DNA of 64,000 bases, from NCBI GenBank assembly GCA_017443265.1, contig JAFSOU010000095.1:1-64000 (forward strand). Reading direction: 5' to 3'. The position numbers and the translations under genes are program-made. This document shows positions 62,771-64,000 of the stretch, in pieces (position 1 is the stretch's first letter; the number at the start of each line of letters is the position of its first letter). The notes beneath the pieces were generated by a model. The model did no database searches. It saw only the letters and a program-made list of their open reading frames with translations, and was not told the DNA's origin. Origin of the DNA: Bacteroidales bacterium (GTDB lineage Bacteria > Bacteroidota > Bacteroidia > Bacteroidales > P3).

Positions 62771-64000
62771 ATGAAAAAAACACTATTTCTTTTCGCAATA
62801 GCGATAGCAACAGTCATTTTCAGCGGCAACGCCCAGTCGAAATTCGGCAACGCCCTGAAAAACGCCGCCAAGAAAGCCACCAAAGAGGTGGTTGACGACG
62901 CCAAAAATTCTGCCAACAAAAAAGCCGAAAACGCTGTGAACAACGCTGTAAAAGGCACTATAAGCGGGACCAACAAATCCACCTCGGCTCCTGTGGCTCC
63001 GTCGGCTAACGCCAAAATTCCCGGCAACGCTCTATACGTGAGTAGCACAACGGGCAGCAACCGCAACGACGGCAGCAAGTCGGCACCCCTGAAAAACATC
63101 GCCAAAGCCCTTGAGCTGGCACCTGCAGGAGCCACTATCGTGGTGGCCGAAGGCAACTACTACGGCCTGCTCAATTGCGGCAACATAGTGATAACCAAAC
63201 CAGTAACCCTGCTCGGCGGCTACAGCACCGATTTCTCGGAGAGGGATATTCTGAAACACCGCACCATGATTCAGCCCACCGCCTCCTCCAACGGCTCGGT
63301 GAGCGGCAACGGCACCATACAGATACGCAGCGTGCAGGCTCCCCGCGATTTCGTCATACTCGACGGTTTCATTATGGACCGCGGCAACGGAATAGCCTAC
63401 AACGCCAAGGGCGAAGGCAAGCCCGCCGGTGTGGAAAGCCCCATGATGAATCCCATTGGCACTGCCGGCATAGGTGGCGAGAACTTCAACGAAAGCTCGG
63501 TACTGACAAACGAAATATCTATGATTTATCTCGATGGTTATCAGGGCGTTGTAAACAACGTGAATGTAGTAATTCGCAACTGCACTTTCGTAAACTGCCC
63601 CAATTTCGGCATCATAGGCATGCTCAAAGGCGGCTCGCTTACTGTTGAAAACAACGTGTTTGTGAACATCCGCATGGCTACCCTCGACGTGCGTGGCGCC
63701 GACATCAAATCGGTGGTGCCCATCAATTTCCGCTACAACACCGTGCTTTTCGTGTGGTCGCGATTGAAAGACCTTGGCGATATGGGCTACGGCTACCGCA
63801 TGATTCCCGGAACCACCAACACCGTGGAAAACAACATCTTCGGCTGTGCCGTGTTTGCCGGCATGGACCGCACCCACGTGGACAGCGACAAAGCACGCGA
63901 GGCAATGCGTAAGGAGTATGTAAGGAACAACATTTTCTTCCTCAACCGACAGACCGACCTCACACTGCCCGGCGGCGGTAAGTTCCTACGCGTAAGCGCC
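62771..64000 (+). CDS. Exported parallel beta-helix (pectate-lyase-fold) protein, partial
   Basis: 410 codons visible; the gene runs off the right edge. A signal peptide (MKKTLFLFAIAIATVIFSGN) and Ala/Lys-rich spacer (about 25-70) precede a right-handed beta-helix with LYVSSTTGSNRNDGSKSAPL, a DUF1565-like start, and repeated NNxF/NCTF coils (VVIRNCTFVNCPNFGI, VENNVFVNI). Probably a surface or periplasmic carbohydrate-active or adhesive protein. -7 box TAACTTTG at 62673-62680. Confidence 0.88.
   Translation, partial: MKKTLFLFAIAIATVIFSGNAQSKFGNALKNAAKKATKEVVDDAKNSANKKAENAVNNAVKGTISGTNKSTSAPVAPSANAKIPGNALYVSSTTGSNRNDGSKSAPLKNIAKALELAPAGATIVVAEGNYYGLLNCGNIVITKPVTLLGGYSTDFSERDILKHRTMIQPTASSNGSVSGNGTIQIRSVQAPRDFVILDGFIMDRGNGIAYNAKGEGKPAGVESPMMNPIGTAGIGGENFNESSVLTNEISMIYLDGYQGVVNNVNVVIRNCTFVNCPNFGIIGMLKGGSLTVENNVFVNIRMATLDVRGADIKSVVPINFRYNTVLFVWSRLKDLGDMGYGYRMIPGTTNTVENNIFGCAVFAGMDRTHVDSDKAREAMRKEYVRNNIFFLNRQTDLTLPGGGKFLRVSA

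Overview
The window comes from a member of the Bacteroidota, most likely an uncultured gut-type Bacteroidales. Evidence: nearly every gene start is preceded by the Bacteroidetes -7 promoter element (TAnnTTTG, mostly TATCTTTG or TATTTTTG), ribosome binding sites are weak, and the housekeeping genes (rpmH, rlmD, secG, sufCD, gyrB, pruA) are Bacteroidales-like. No rRNA, tRNA or CRISPR array was found.

Layout. 1-11.6 kb holds chromosomal genes, mostly on the minus strand: a SecD-like lipoprotein between hairpin-rich repeats, P5C dehydrogenase, a TonB C-terminal protein, a metallophosphoesterase, a metal-related TonB receptor operon, an OppC-like permease and a voltage-gated cation channel. 12-49 kb is an accessory, largely defence-related region. 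It contains five DUF262 (GmrSD-like) proteins, one alone and two overlapping pairs, a McrBC pair, three PD-(D/E)XK nuclease-like proteins, a RhuM-Fic fusion, several P-loop ATPases, a WYL regulator, a PLD-family protein, an MreB-like actin operon and two families of repeated microproteins. 49-64 kb returns to the core: a Ser/Thr kinase, sufC-sufD, rlmD, rpmH, secG, a RecD-like helicase, gyrB, mntP and a truncated beta-helix protein.

Main observation. Ten promoters between 13.7 and 47.4 kb carry a 19-bp palindrome close to TGTGCCA-N5-TGGCACA, always exactly 9 bp upstream of the -7 box. They drive four microprotein genes, an SMC-like ATPase, a 176-aa protein, a RecA-like ATPase/DUF932-like/PLD operon, a AAA+ ATPase, the MreB-like operon and the WYL regulator gene itself. 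WYL proteins are known regulators of phage defence (BrxR, CapW), so a WYL-controlled multi-operon regulon interleaved with type IV restriction genes is the best candidate for an undescribed system. The DUF262, McrBC and nuclease genes lack the palindrome. Several of them share a different conserved 5' leader and are more AT-rich, so they look like separate cassettes added around a resident, GC-richer regulon.

Mobility traces include swapped promoter cassettes, a duplicated block with an orphan leader, a tandem nuclease duplication that carried along the tail of its neighbour, a second copy of the helicase 3' end flanking an ATPase gene, a short MITE with target-site duplication, and three tandem arrays with a period of about 32 bp. 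All functional statements are inferred from sequence only.
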